From Perkinsus olseni (lineage: Eukaryota; Perkinsozoa; Perkinsida), in the NCBI GenBank assembly GCA_013115125.1, contig JABANN010000032.1:1-64000 (forward strand): a stretch of 64,000 bases of DNA, given 5' to 3'. Of this stretch, positions 31,410-40,890 are shown one piece after another (the first letter of the stretch is position 1; every line of letters begins with the position of its first letter). The translations under genes were made by a program, and so were the position numbers. The notes under the pieces were generated by a model. That model was not told the origin of the DNA, searched no databases, and saw nothing but the letters and a program-made list of their open reading frames with translations.

Positions 31410-31888
31410 ACCGTAGGAGATTGAACCGGGTGCGAACCACGCGTCAATTATGAATGAGGCAAATGAATGCTTAAATGTTGGCAGAGTGATATTCGTGCAT
31501 ACTAGGACTACGTTCTAATCACAACAGTGATGTGGGAGAATGATGAGGAGGGGACATCAGTTTCATCATCATCATCACATCAAAACTGCCAGGAGATACT
31601 CATAGGTTGCGCGCTCGACTATGACATAGCATATCTTCTCCATCATGAACAGCAGCCAGCCATATATCATGCTCTGGAATGCTCCATGTCCTCGGAAATT
31701 TTAAAAGCATGCTTTTTCACTGACTGTCGACTTTTTTCGTTATTATCATCCAATGGACGCTTCGGATGAGGGAAAGTGGTTTGGGAGCGGCTAAGGTTGA
31801 TCCATGCAGCGGGCAAGTTAAAAAGATACTCACGCTGTCAGCTTGTTTTCATCATTGTTCTCAGTCGTCAAGCTGTTGCCGTATATAA

Positions 31889-33220
31889 ATGGATGGCCTT
31901 GCCCTCGGAATCTTCGTTAATGCCGTTGGTGCTATACTTACAAACTTGGGCACCGTGTTAATAAAATACCACAGCGCAGTTCAGCATGATTCTGGCTGCG
32001 CTCAGAGAATTGGCATTGGCTCCTTTTGTGTGGGCAACCTGTTGACGTTCTCATCATTCTCCTTCGCCCCTCAGTCACTACTGGCAGGAGTATCAGCCGT
32101 CCAGTTCGTCTCTAATATCTTTTTTGCCAAGATTTTTCTGGGTGAAAATATCTGCTCTCGGAATATCTCCGGCACTGTGCTGATCATAGCTTCAGTAACT
32201 CTGCTGGTCGTCACCGCCCGCGATGTGAAGAAGCCTGCGGACTTCACGCTGGACCAGTGGTTCGCCTCTTTCCAGCACAACAGCGGTACTTTGCGGCTTT
32301 GCGAAGTGCTGCTGATTTCCACACCAATTTTATGCTTCACTTTCTGGTTCCGAACCGGAGCAGATATTTTCCTTATCGGCTTCAAAAAGATAAAAACCCG
32401 ACTCGAGTGGGAGGTCTCTCAGCCTCGGTCGAAGGGCAGGCTGGCCCGAGTATTAATACCATTTAATTTTATACTACCGAACGCTGCCATCGGAGCCCAG
32501 TCTGCAGTGTTTGGCAAGCTGCTTTCGCTGGTGGCCAATCGAGCGACTCTCCACGGTCAATGGTTCGAGCTAGTTCGTCCGCGGACCCTCCTCGCTCTGG
32601 TTGGCTGGGTCTTTACAGCTACTCTGTGGGTGGTCCAACTAGACCGGGCATTGCGCCTCTTCCCTGGGGGCTTCGTCGTGCCACTGACGCAAGTGTGCTG
32701 GATCATCTGCACGATGGTGTCTGGAGGTGTCGTCTATGATGAGTTCGACCGGATGACTGCCACACAGCAGTGCATATTCGCATGGTCAACTATCGCCTTG
32801 CTGTTTGGGGTATATCTGTTGTCACCAATAGAACAGAAGAAGCCGCCCATTCCCGACAAGTGCTACGTCTCCATCGGTTCTACCTCGGAGACTCGGACGT
32901 CTGACGCATGCCGGAGTACCTCCGTCTCTAGTCCGGTATGGCAGTCCCCGGGCGTCATGGCAGCGGTCTCGATTGACGCTGCCGTGACGACGTGGAAGGC
33001 AGGCCCGGACGCTGAGGCCTCACCTCGTCTGCCGCCTCTCACCCTCCCTAAGGACGACTCAGCCGGCGGGTATGGCTTTGTATCTGAGCAAGACGCGTGC
33101 AGGGTTATGGGTGAACCGCCGTACTTGTGGGTGGCCAGGTCGGCCCGAAGTCTGATGAGGGAGGCTGAAGAGACCGACCGGTGTCGCTCTATCAGACGGT
33201 TATTAGTCGATATGGTATAA
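31889..33220 (+). CDS. NIPA-like magnesium transporter 1
   Basis: Intronless, 443 aa. NIPA family (DMT superfamily) Mg2+ transporter with about nine membrane helices. The opening LGIFVNAVGAILTNLGTVLI then KYHSAV, followed by SLLAGVSAVQFVSN, and FPGGFVVPLTQVCWIICTM near residue 265, are typical. The last helix is near residue 305 (ALLFGVYLLSP). A cytosolic tail of about 130 residues follows, with the short motif AAVSIDAAV that is also seen in the next gene. A pyrimidine-rich TTCTCAG acceptor lies about 28 nt upstream of the ATG. It is tandem with a paralogue at 34201. Confidence 0.88.
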   Translation: MDGLALGIFVNAVGAILTNLGTVLIKYHSAVQHDSGCAQRIGIGSFCVGNLLTFSSFSFAPQSLLAGVSAVQFVSNIFFAKIFLGENICSRNISGTVLIIASVTLLVVTARDVKKPADFTLDQWFASFQHNSGTLRLCEVLLISTPILCFTFWFRTGADIFLIGFKKIKTRLEWEVSQPRSKGRLARVLIPFNFILPNAAIGAQSAVFGKLLSLVANRATLHGQWFELVRPRTLLALVGWVFTATLWVVQLDRALRLFPGGFVVPLTQVCWIICTMVSGGVVYDEFDRMTATQQCIFAWSTIALLFGVYLLSPIEQKKPPIPDKCYVSIGSTSETRTSDACRSTSVSSPVWQSPGVMAAVSIDAAVTTWKAGPDAEASPRLPPLTLPKDDSAGGYGFVSEQDACRVMGEPPYLWVARSARSLMREAEETDRCRSIRRLLVDMV

Positions 33221-34200
33221 TTGTAACCATTGTGATTTCATAAGAGATGTCAATCCATCTTCCTACTGGTGTCTAGCCGTCGGTGTCCTCCACAGTCACC
33301 TGCGTTGTGGTGGTAGTAGTAGCACTTTTCTGCGATTGTTCATCATCATAAGTCTATGGCCCTTCCCCGGTGGAGGAGCCCGTGCATTTGTTGTCATCAT
33401 TAACAATTCAAATATGGATATAATAATGATTGCTTCAATCTGTCCCATTGTTCTCACTTCTGGGGAGGGGTGCTTTTCTCGCCGGCGACTGCGGCGGCTG
33501 GACGACGGACGGCCAGCGGAGAGGACGGAATGGTAGTAGTATCATGGGGGGTCATCTCGTAGGGACTATCACGGTGAAATGGCGACTCAGCGGCTGCCCT
33601 GTTTCGACTCCTCCTGACGTCTATCTCGGCTCTAGTATACTCGTATCCGCAGAGTGGTGATGAGAACGCGTGAGTGTGGAAAATCATTGACAATTGCTCA
33701 GTGACTGGATCGGAGTCCCCGGCAGGATGTAGCTCGCAGTTAGGTGGGACTCCATATCGAATCTGATCGCCTAGAACGCCTCGTGATGGTCTCGGGTCTT
33801 AGTTTTGGGCATACCAAGTTTGCATCGGGCTGATCCCAGGTCATGTTTTGAGAACTGCGCTGGGCACATGCGGGCTTCCCCTTCATGAGACTGTGATGAA
33901 CTGTTCGCAGCGTGCTGATGGAAGAGAACCGCCCTGCGGAGCAGCATCTGACGGTGTAGTGTTCCATCAGCGAAATTGATCCCGGCGATTGTGAAATTGT
34001 GCTCTGGGCGACCATCCTGCAGAATGATTCTACTAGGAATGAAAATGGCCTTTAGGGACTCGCTGGAATTTCTCGCTGTGGTATTTTTCGGGTGAAATCC
34101 GCCAGTCTTATTGCGTGTTTAGCTCCATTCTTTCGGCCACTTTCAACTCCCTTCGGCAAGGCATTGGCTTGGCAGGGCTACCATTTTTTACTGTTTTTGA
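33221..34200. other. spacer between the two NIPA-like genes
   Basis: About 1 kb with no supportable gene. ORFs on either strand are unconvincing. It contains a GTGGTAGTAGTAG run near 33.31 kb. Confidence 0.4.
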
Positions 34201-35823
34201 ATGACCGCTGCATGGGGATTCGCCCTCGGCATTTGCATCAACATCGTCGGTGCCGTCACCACTAACCTCGGTACTGTCCTCATGAAGTACCACGCCGCGG
34301 TTCGGAGTGGATTCGGCCCGTGGCTGAAAGTCGGCCTCACGCTCTTCTGTATTGGCTCTGTACTCACCTTCAGCTCGTTTGCCCTAGCCCCTCAATCTCT
34401 GCTCGCGGGCGTCTCGGCAGTCCAATTTGTATCAAATTTGCTCTTTGCAAGGTTCCTGCTGGGCGAGAATTTCAACGTCAGTAATATTACCGGTACTGTA
34501 ATCATCATCATATCCATTGTACTTCTTGTAGTAGCGTCACTGGAAACGGAAAATCCCGATTCTGTTGACGAAATTTTTGACGACTACTTTTTTTCTTTTC
34601 ATCATTTGTATTTTCTTTGCGGTCTCCTTGGCCTTTGTTCGCTCCTGGCCATCATGTTCTGGCTTCGCACCGGCGTGTTCGTTTTCTGGGCTCGGAACTC
34701 TCCCAAGGCGACGAGGCTCCAGTGGGAGCTCTCCTTGCCCCGGTCACAGGGCCGTAAGACCCGCTTCGTGCTACCGCTCTTGTACAGTACAGTAGCGGCT
34801 TCAATCGGCGGGCAATCGGTCGTTTCCGGGAAGGTCCTGGCGGTGGTCCTCGCTGCCGGCATAGTCGAGGGAGAGCCCCAACAGCTCTATCAGCCACGGA
34901 CGTTCCTCGTTCTGGCGCTGTGGATACTGGCTGCTGTCTTCTGGGTTATCCATCTTAATCGAGCGCTCCGGATCTTTCCGGGGGCGTTTGTGGTGCCCCT
35001 GACGCAGGTGTGTTGGACCTTTGCCACGATGATGTCTGGAGGGATCGTTTTCAAGGAGTTCCAGCAGATGGCGGCCTGGGCTCTGGCTCTGTTCTCTGTC
35101 GCGGCGGCGGTACTGTTTTTCGGTGTTTTTTTGCTCTCACCTAGGAAAGGACAGGCTACGGATGCTGATGAAGGCCAACAGCAGACCGCTGCGGAGGGCA
35201 TGTGTGACGAAGAAGAGGGCACGAGGGAGGGTCTTGACGCAGACGGGTCGGAGGTGCCACCACCCCTCCCTCCCTTGGGTCCCCCGCGGAACACCGAGAC
35301 GGAGCTGTCGGCCCGGCAGAATTCTTTGAGGCAGTTCATGAGCGCGATTTCCATCGATGCTTGTCGGGATGTTAGGAGTGAGGACGAGCTGCAGATGCCG
35401 GGCAGCTTCATCTTTACTCCGCGGGGAGAGTCCATGCAGGTCGCTGACCAACCGGCAGGGCCGTCTGCCGCGATCAGAGCGGATGGCCGCCAGGTTACAG
35501 TCACGCTGGAGGCCTCTCTTGAGGAGAGCGGTGATGTAGAGGCGAGCTTCCCGGATCCTCCTTATATAAGAATCATGCGGTGGTGGTGTCGTCGAAGGCG
35601 AGCGAGGCGACAACGGTCGCGTGTGAGCAGCAGCGGCGGGTCTAAGGACTTGCCCAGTACGGGCGCGCGGTCATCGGAGCTGAGCACGCCGAAGGAGATC
35701 GACTTGAACGACATCGAAATGGCAGTTCGAGACGACGCCCTTCCTGATGGCGATGGGCCTGCACAACATCTGGGGCATCGCAGTCCGTCTGGAAGGTTCG
35801 ACTACACTTCTACTGGAGTGTGA
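34201..35823 (+). CDS. NIPA-like magnesium transporter 2
   Basis: Intronless, 540 aa, tandem paralogue of the gene at 31889 with the same membrane core: LGICINIVGAVTTNLGTVLM, LLAGVSAVQFVSNLLFARF, FPGAFVVPLTQVCWTFATM and FFGVFLLSP. The cytosolic tail is longer (about 220 residues), with a Pro/acidic stretch, then SAISIDACRDVRSEDE, then a basic cluster (RWWCRRRRARRQRSR). The tail segment around ISIDA recurs in the next gene. Probably a plasma-membrane or endomembrane Mg2+ carrier. The tail may regulate it (inference). Confidence 0.9.
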   Translation: MTAAWGFALGICINIVGAVTTNLGTVLMKYHAAVRSGFGPWLKVGLTLFCIGSVLTFSSFALAPQSLLAGVSAVQFVSNLLFARFLLGENFNVSNITGTVIIIISIVLLVVASLETENPDSVDEIFDDYFFSFHHLYFLCGLLGLCSLLAIMFWLRTGVFVFWARNSPKATRLQWELSLPRSQGRKTRFVLPLLYSTVAASIGGQSVVSGKVLAVVLAAGIVEGEPQQLYQPRTFLVLALWILAAVFWVIHLNRALRIFPGAFVVPLTQVCWTFATMMSGGIVFKEFQQMAAWALALFSVAAAVLFFGVFLLSPRKGQATDADEGQQQTAAEGMCDEEEGTREGLDADGSEVPPPLPPLGPPRNTETELSARQNSLRQFMSAISIDACRDVRSEDELQMPGSFIFTPRGESMQVADQPAGPSAAIRADGRQVTVTLEASLEESGDVEASFPDPPYIRIMRWWCRRRRARRQRSRVSSSGGSKDLPSTGARSSELSTPKEIDLNDIEMAVRDDALPDGDGPAQHLGHRSPSGRFDYTSTGV

Positions 35824-36034
35824 GGGCAGCTGAGCCGCCATTGGTCGGACGCTTCTGTATTTCGGCCGCCCTCTGCCGACTTTTCTCCGATTGTTTGCAT
35901 CCAAACGTTTTTGGACTATTTCTGTGCTAAATTTGTTTTCGGGCAGCTTCAGTAAGGAAGCTCCCGGAAGACTCATAATCGAGATTTGAGTAGTTTAGTA
36001 GTACATTGTCATTATCACCCCAGTCACGTTATTG

Positions 36035-36092
36035 CCTGTGCAGCTGCTGTTTTGTTGCATGAGGTCGCGGGTTCGATCCCCGGTAGAGGCAT
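36035..36092 (+). other. tRNA 3'-half-like relic
   Basis: GGTCGCGGGTTCGATCCCCGG resembles the T-arm of a tRNA, and its minus-strand translation gives a GDRTRDL-type string typical of tRNA-derived repeats. No matching 5' half or acceptor stem found. Confidence 0.35.
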
Positions 36093-36204
36093 TTTCCGTC
36101 AGAATTGAGAATTTTATCATATCTGAATGACCAAGCCAGGTGAAGCAGACCCTCGGGATCGCCATCGGCCTCCTAAATGGTGAGCACCAGTGTTCTAGCT
36201 CGAG

Positions 36205-36732
36205 ATGGATGTTCATGTTTTTCATGGCAGGCCCGCTACGATTCCCGAGGGAGGGCCCCTCCCGAACATACCGGAAGAGGATGAGTTTGTAGAGGAACAG
36301 AAGCCCCCTGCTAGCGCTACCGAGTCCGCGGCAAAGAGGAGCTGCGGCCATTGGTGCGGTGGCATGGGTGAGAAGCTGAAGCAGCAGCTGTATAAAGTCT
36401 TGCCGGCCATCACCATCGATGCATCGCAGGAGTACCGGAATCAAGATCAATTCCATGTACAGGGGGCTTTTGTATTCAACAACAACAGCTGCAGTGAGGA
36501 CGACTCATCAACCCGACGACGAGCAGACTCATCACGCTATGAGAGACCAAAGTGTATTGCATTACAGAACGGAGATATTCCGGATCCGCCCATCTATGAG
36601 CTGAAGAAGCGCATGAGAAGCATCAGTGGCGACAAACGCAAAACGTCAGGAGAAGTGCGTGAGCGGCAACCAGAAGACGAAGGCAGCCACGTCCCAGCGG
36701 AAGATGAGCCTCTGATGTCTTCGCGAGACTAG
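36205..36732 (+). CDS. NIPA cytosolic-tail-only protein (truncated paralogue)
   Basis: A 175-aa frame with no membrane helix. It resembles only the C-terminal tails of the two upstream transporters: LPAITIDASQEYRNQDQF matches SAISIDACRDVRSEDE in gene 2, and IPDPPIYELKKRM matches the later FPDPPYIRIMRW. The rest is acidic and polar, with a Cys/Gly patch (RSCGHWCGGMG). A TGTTCTAG acceptor lies 8 nt upstream of the ATG, so it may be expressed as a soluble protein. Alternatively it is the surviving end of a third transporter. Confidence 0.6.
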   Translation: MDVHVFHGRPATIPEGGPLPNIPEEDEFVEEQKPPASATESAAKRSCGHWCGGMGEKLKQQLYKVLPAITIDASQEYRNQDQFHVQGAFVFNNNSCSEDDSSTRRRADSSRYERPKCIALQNGDIPDPPIYELKKRMRSISGDKRKTSGEVRERQPEDEGSHVPAEDEPLMSSRD

Positions 36733-37390
36733 ATCGCCCTGTATCATAAGGCCTTGGTCGCTGCTACCCGTTATCAAAGGCAGCTACAGCAGTGTAAGCT
36801 TTTAAGTCTGTGAACATTTTGTCAAGTCGAATATGACGTGGGGGCACCCCAACCATTTTGTGATCTCCACGATGTTGCCAAGAGCCACCGGTTGTGAGTG
36901 GCTCGCCGCAAGACGCGTAAGGCGCTACTACTACGACGACATCACCATTGCTACGTGTTGAAGTACGGCTGGGCTACACAAGTTCAGCAGCAGACGGTCT
37001 CTGAATTTCTCCTACTATTCGTCAGCATCAAAGCTCCTCCATCTCCTATGGTGGCGTTGTGTTGTATGAGTTCCTTCGGTATTGCCGCCCCACGAGCTCT
37101 CGCCGTCCGCAAAACATACCCCCGTTACACAAACCGTGATAGCAGGAGGCTAATACGGACGGCTCAAGCTGGCCGGCCGGAGCATGCCACAGTGTGTGTG
37201 ACTTAGACACATAGTTCCACTTCCGGCTCCGTCTTAGACTCTTGCCGGTGTGCTCAGTTAGGGCTCTCTGTAACGTTGATGCCACAGTGTCATTACCCGG
37301 TCTACTGCAGTCCGGTTAAGATATCGCTGCTGTTCAGTTTGTCCCCCTAGCATCCATCTTGATACCGTGCCGTTCACCCCGAAGGCTCCA
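36733..37390. other. spacer, no gene supported
   Basis: A plus-strand open frame at 36.9-37.2 kb starts at GTG and has no recognisable features. It ends with a CCCCCTAG acceptor about 40 nt before the HAD gene. Confidence 0.35.
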
Positions 37391-38110
37391 ATGAGTCAGT
37401 CCAAGCGTGTCATTTTCCTGGATGTCGATGGTGTTTTACATCCTTTCCCGTACGACTGGCGGCAGCCTCAGTTCCAACGTGTCTTCTCAGATTGGACTTC
37501 GCTACTGCGCAGGGCAGTGATACGACGGAGTGCCTGCAAGCCTCCTGTATGCAACAGCTGCAGAGAATAATCCTCAGTACTGGTAAGCACCGCATCGCCA
37601 TCATCACATTCTGTGTTCACTTGGCATCCTAGGAGCCTGCATAGTCCTTTCTTCGAGCTGGAGATTCTTCCCGAGCACTCGGCAGAGGCTGCAGGATAGT
37701 CTAGCGAGCTACGGCATTCCTCCGTTTCAACAGTAGGGCCGAGCTTCGCGATCGGGTTTACAGATTTCAGTGGCAGGTGGATAGCGGCAGACGCCGAACG
37801 AGACGTGAAGGATCGAATGGACCTTATCATGGAGTTCGTCGAGGGTAACCCAGAGACCGTCAGCGGGGGTTGGGTGGTCATCGATGACGCCGACCTGGCT
37901 GCTGGCCACGACAGTCTCATCGCGGAAGTTTTCAAGCAACATTATGTAAGCCACTCGTGAGCCGTGTGGTGATGGTTATGAGCGCTTTTTCAGGTAAAGA
38001 CGAATCCGATGGTGGGGTTGACGAAAGAGTTGGCTGATAAGGCTATAGCTGTTCTTCAACAGGATGATGATGAGTGTTCAGAGAGTTCCTCGATGGAATA
38101 TCCGTGCTGA
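37391..38110 (+). CDS. HAD-fold protein, HAD_SAK (Swiss-Army-Knife) type
   Basis: Haloacid-dehalogenase fold, probably a phosphatase or nucleic-acid end-processing domain. Motif I is VIFLDVDGVLHPF at the start. IVLSSSWRFFPSTR carries the Ser motif, SGGWVVIDDADL the acidic motif, and MVGLTKELADKAI is the typical GLT end. The protein ends SSSMEYPC. At least four introns are needed. Clear ones are GTAAGC...CATCCTAG near 37583-37633 and a 48-nt one at about 37949-37996. Two others (about 32 and 38 nt) are only inferred from frame changes, so a frameshifted copy is possible. A truncated 5S copy begins 14 nt after the stop, on the opposite strand. Confidence 0.7.
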
Positions 38111-38123
38111 TCTAGTTGAGTTA

Positions 38124-38216
38124 GTCCACACTCCAGTGCTGACCGGGCCTTGCGCCGCTTAACTTCTGAGTTCGGACGGAATCCGATGTATTCGACGCAT
38201 TATGGCCGCTGGCGAC
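38124..38216 (-). pseudogene. truncated 5S rRNA copy
   Basis: On the minus strand it starts GTCGCCAGCGGCCAT, then GTCCGAACTCAGAAGTTAAG and GGTCAGCACTGGAG. These match the 5' end, loop C/helix III and loop E entry of 5S rRNA. After about 93 nt it stops matching: the strand that should close helix I (a GGTGCTGGCGAC-type end) is absent. It is therefore a partial copy, not a working gene. Confidence 0.75.
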
Positions 38217-39175
38217 TCTAATGTAAACAAAATGCAACGTTACCACGAAGCTCGGAACCCGAAGACCGACTAAGTAGGACCCATTTCGCCGCCACTAAGT
38301 CGAGACTCTGCATCTGACTTGAGTGGATAGGCCTCACTCAACGGGAACCTTAACGCGCTCTTTGCACTTGACAGATCACGCACATGACTCATAGTAACGC
38401 AAAAACATCATGGCATCAAGTCTCTGGAGACGAACACTTCCCCTCGGACGAAGGCGCTGTTGGAGTTGGCTTAAACCTATACTGCACCAACAGCGGACGT
38501 ATCCGGTCACGCCAATGCTTCTTGATGACCTCCTCGAACTCTATGGATCCGCTGGTCCCACCATGTATGACCACCTAACGTCAAAGTGTCCATCACCGTG
38601 TTAGGGTAACGAGGCCACACACTAACAAAGATGGAGACGCTCCCCTTAATGTAAACAGCCGGGGTATACGCATCACACTACGTAGGAAGGTGTTGCTTAA
38701 ATACCGTATACAGTCAAAAACTATCAAGTTGAAACCTTGTCTGGAACGAAGGGACTTTCAGTCGACTATTAAGGGAGAGGTGCATGACAGGGTCGACGTT
38801 CACAAAGCGCTTCGGGCCTGTGGGCGACGAACGATTGAGCGTTCCCAGGGCCGGCGGGAGCGATATAACAACCCTAGTATTCAAAAGGGATATCAGCCTT
38901 GCATTCGGTAATGAGAATATGTACATGAAACTATTTCATCACTCTTCATAGTGTAAAATTTGTATACAAAAAAAACTGTATCCAAAAATTCATTGACGAG
39001 TATTCTTTGAAGCCATATATACTCACCTGTCCGCTTGGAAAAATTAATGTGTAAATCTCGGGTCGTCGTGGCTCCACTGGCGGCCGTGGCGGTTCTGCAA
39101 CGAGACATAAGGACATTATCAAACCACACTTGCCTACCCTCGGTGCCGAGACCATCACTCAGTCTGCTGGCGGAA
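38217..39175. other. about 1 kb, no gene fixed
   Basis: It may contain the last exon or exons of the Gln-rich gene at 39176-40760: a minus-strand segment at 38.89-39.23 kb is open with TATAASGATTTRDLHI. Otherwise nothing recognised. Confidence 0.3.
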
Positions 39176-40760
39176 CTATCCACTCGAGGACCTGAAGCCG
39201 TGAATGACAGCAGGCAGCGGTACCGCACTGGCGGGAATACGTTTATTCATGGGGGACATGAGCACATGCAGCTCGGGCTCATCAAGTCCGTCATCCTCCG
39301 GCCGTGGTCGCTTGCTGGAAGGAGTGCCGCTGTCCCCGCCTGGAGACTGAGGGACCGATGCTGGCTGCTCGGGTTGGGACGCCGGAACTGTGGAGGGGCG
39401 GTGCACGGCAAAGCGCAGAGGCAGTAGCCTACCAGGAGGAGGGACTTCATGTACAATAGTGACGGCCACAGAGGTTCCCGAAGATACTTCCGACGGGTCG
39501 AAGTGAACTCGTACGCAGTTCTCCTGTTCTAGTATCTTTTCCTTTGCCCTGAGACGACGCGGCGATGGACGTGCTGGCGGCTGTGACGTGTGCTTACGCT
39601 GCGAGCTTCACGACGTCCACAACGTCTGGGAATCTGGCCACGGCAACGAGGTTGACGACCCTGTAGATTCCCTTCGCTGAGGTGTTGGCGTGCGCGGCTG
39701 TGAGGTAGCTTGAATGCTGAGCCCTCGACGACATCTGAGGGGGCTGTTAAAGGCCTGGCTTTCGGACGGGCGGCACCTCAAACGCCCTGTGATGTGGCAG
39801 CTGCTTCAGTCTGTTTCGTGCAAGGTTGTTCACATTCATCGCGAATTTGTTGGCCAGATCCTTGGACGCTAAAGACGACCACAGCAACAGGTGCAGCCGA
39901 GCTGAAAGGAGCCAGGAGGACTCACAGCTGCAGACGTAGATTCTCCCAGTCGCCTTGCACAGGGCAACATAGCCGCAGACAGACTGTGGATTGGCAGGCG
40001 TTGGCGGAGTGCCGACGGTGAAGGTGATCATCTTATCTCCTCGGTTCTGAGGGAGGTAATGTAGAAGAGCCACTGCCTGGTCGTCTACTCACAGCTTTAA
40101 CTTGTCGCTTGGCCACCTGCTGGAGGATTTTCAATGACGTCAGGCGGTCCGTGCCGAGCTTGATCTCGATGACAGCCATGGCGATCTCGATCTCTGACGC
40201 GGTCGAGTCTTGCGGCTGCTGCGTCCCTGAGATCAACGGCGTTGCGCATACGAGAGCGCCCCCGTCCCCACCTTGACGGGCCATGAAGGGAGGCATCCCG
40301 AACGGCATCATCCCCGGCCGAGGCATTCCAGCCGCCTGACAACGATAGTACAACAAACGCGAAGGCCGGAAAATATTGGGCCAGTAAAATTCCATGTTTC
40401 AACTGCCTCTGCTCACCCCCATAGGATAGGGCATCATCCTCGCCGCCCCAGGCATCATACCCGGCATAGTGTGCGGCATGAAGGCAGCGGCCTGGAAGCG
40501 ACAGTCCTGGACCAACGCCGGCAGTGAGCGCTCACCTGTTGAGTGTACATCTGCTGTTGTCGACTGAGCAGTTGAAGTGCCATTGCTGGCGAGACCGGCC
40601 CGGGCTGAGCTACCATGCCAGGCACCGCGCTGCTCTGCTGCTGCTGCTGCTGCTGTTGCTGGGCCTGAGCAGCACGCTACTTTCCTTCTTAGTTTCATTG
40701 ACGCTGGCGACCCACATGGACTCGCCGCATGTACTCATAGAGCTGCTGCTGTTGATTCAT
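39176..40760 (-). CDS. unrecognised Gln/Met/Pro-rich protein
   Basis: Start MNQQQQLYEYMRR (ATG 40760), then a poly-Gln run and Met/Pro/Gly-rich segments (PHTMPGMMPGAARMMPYPMG; PRPGMMPFGMPPFMA). A folded-looking part follows: EIEIAMAVIEIKLGTDRLTS, MITFTVGTPPTPANPQSV, KDLANKFAMNVNNLARNRL and GIYRVVNLVAVARFPDVVDV. Then VRVHFDPSEVSSGTSVAV and a disordered acidic end (KRPRPEDDGLDEPE). About eight introns of 45-60 nt, one (40227-40271) in frame without stops. Low-complexity N-terminus plus a structured core suggests an RNA- or chromatin-associated nuclear factor (inference only). The 3' end is uncertain. It begins 130 nt after bL25m ends, on the same strand. Confidence 0.6.
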
Positions 40761-40890
40761 TATTGCATACGCCGGTTGTCCTGGCAACTGAACGCCACAG
40801 TCAGTACCACATTTCGCCCAACTACTAGGCAACGCAATTCCACAAGACTCCACCGGAAACGTCACTCTACCACAGCATGAACTGAGAACG

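Larger units (their letters stand above)
29475..31888. other. 2.4-kb non-coding region rich in palindromes
   Basis: Lies between the start of the minus-strand carboxypeptidase and the plus-strand NIPA gene, so it should hold both promoters. No supportable gene. It contains at least eight perfect palindromes with a single central base (listed separately), an even palindrome AAAAGCATGCTTTT at 31703-31716, and a TTCTCAG acceptor just before the NIPA start. Confidence 0.6.
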
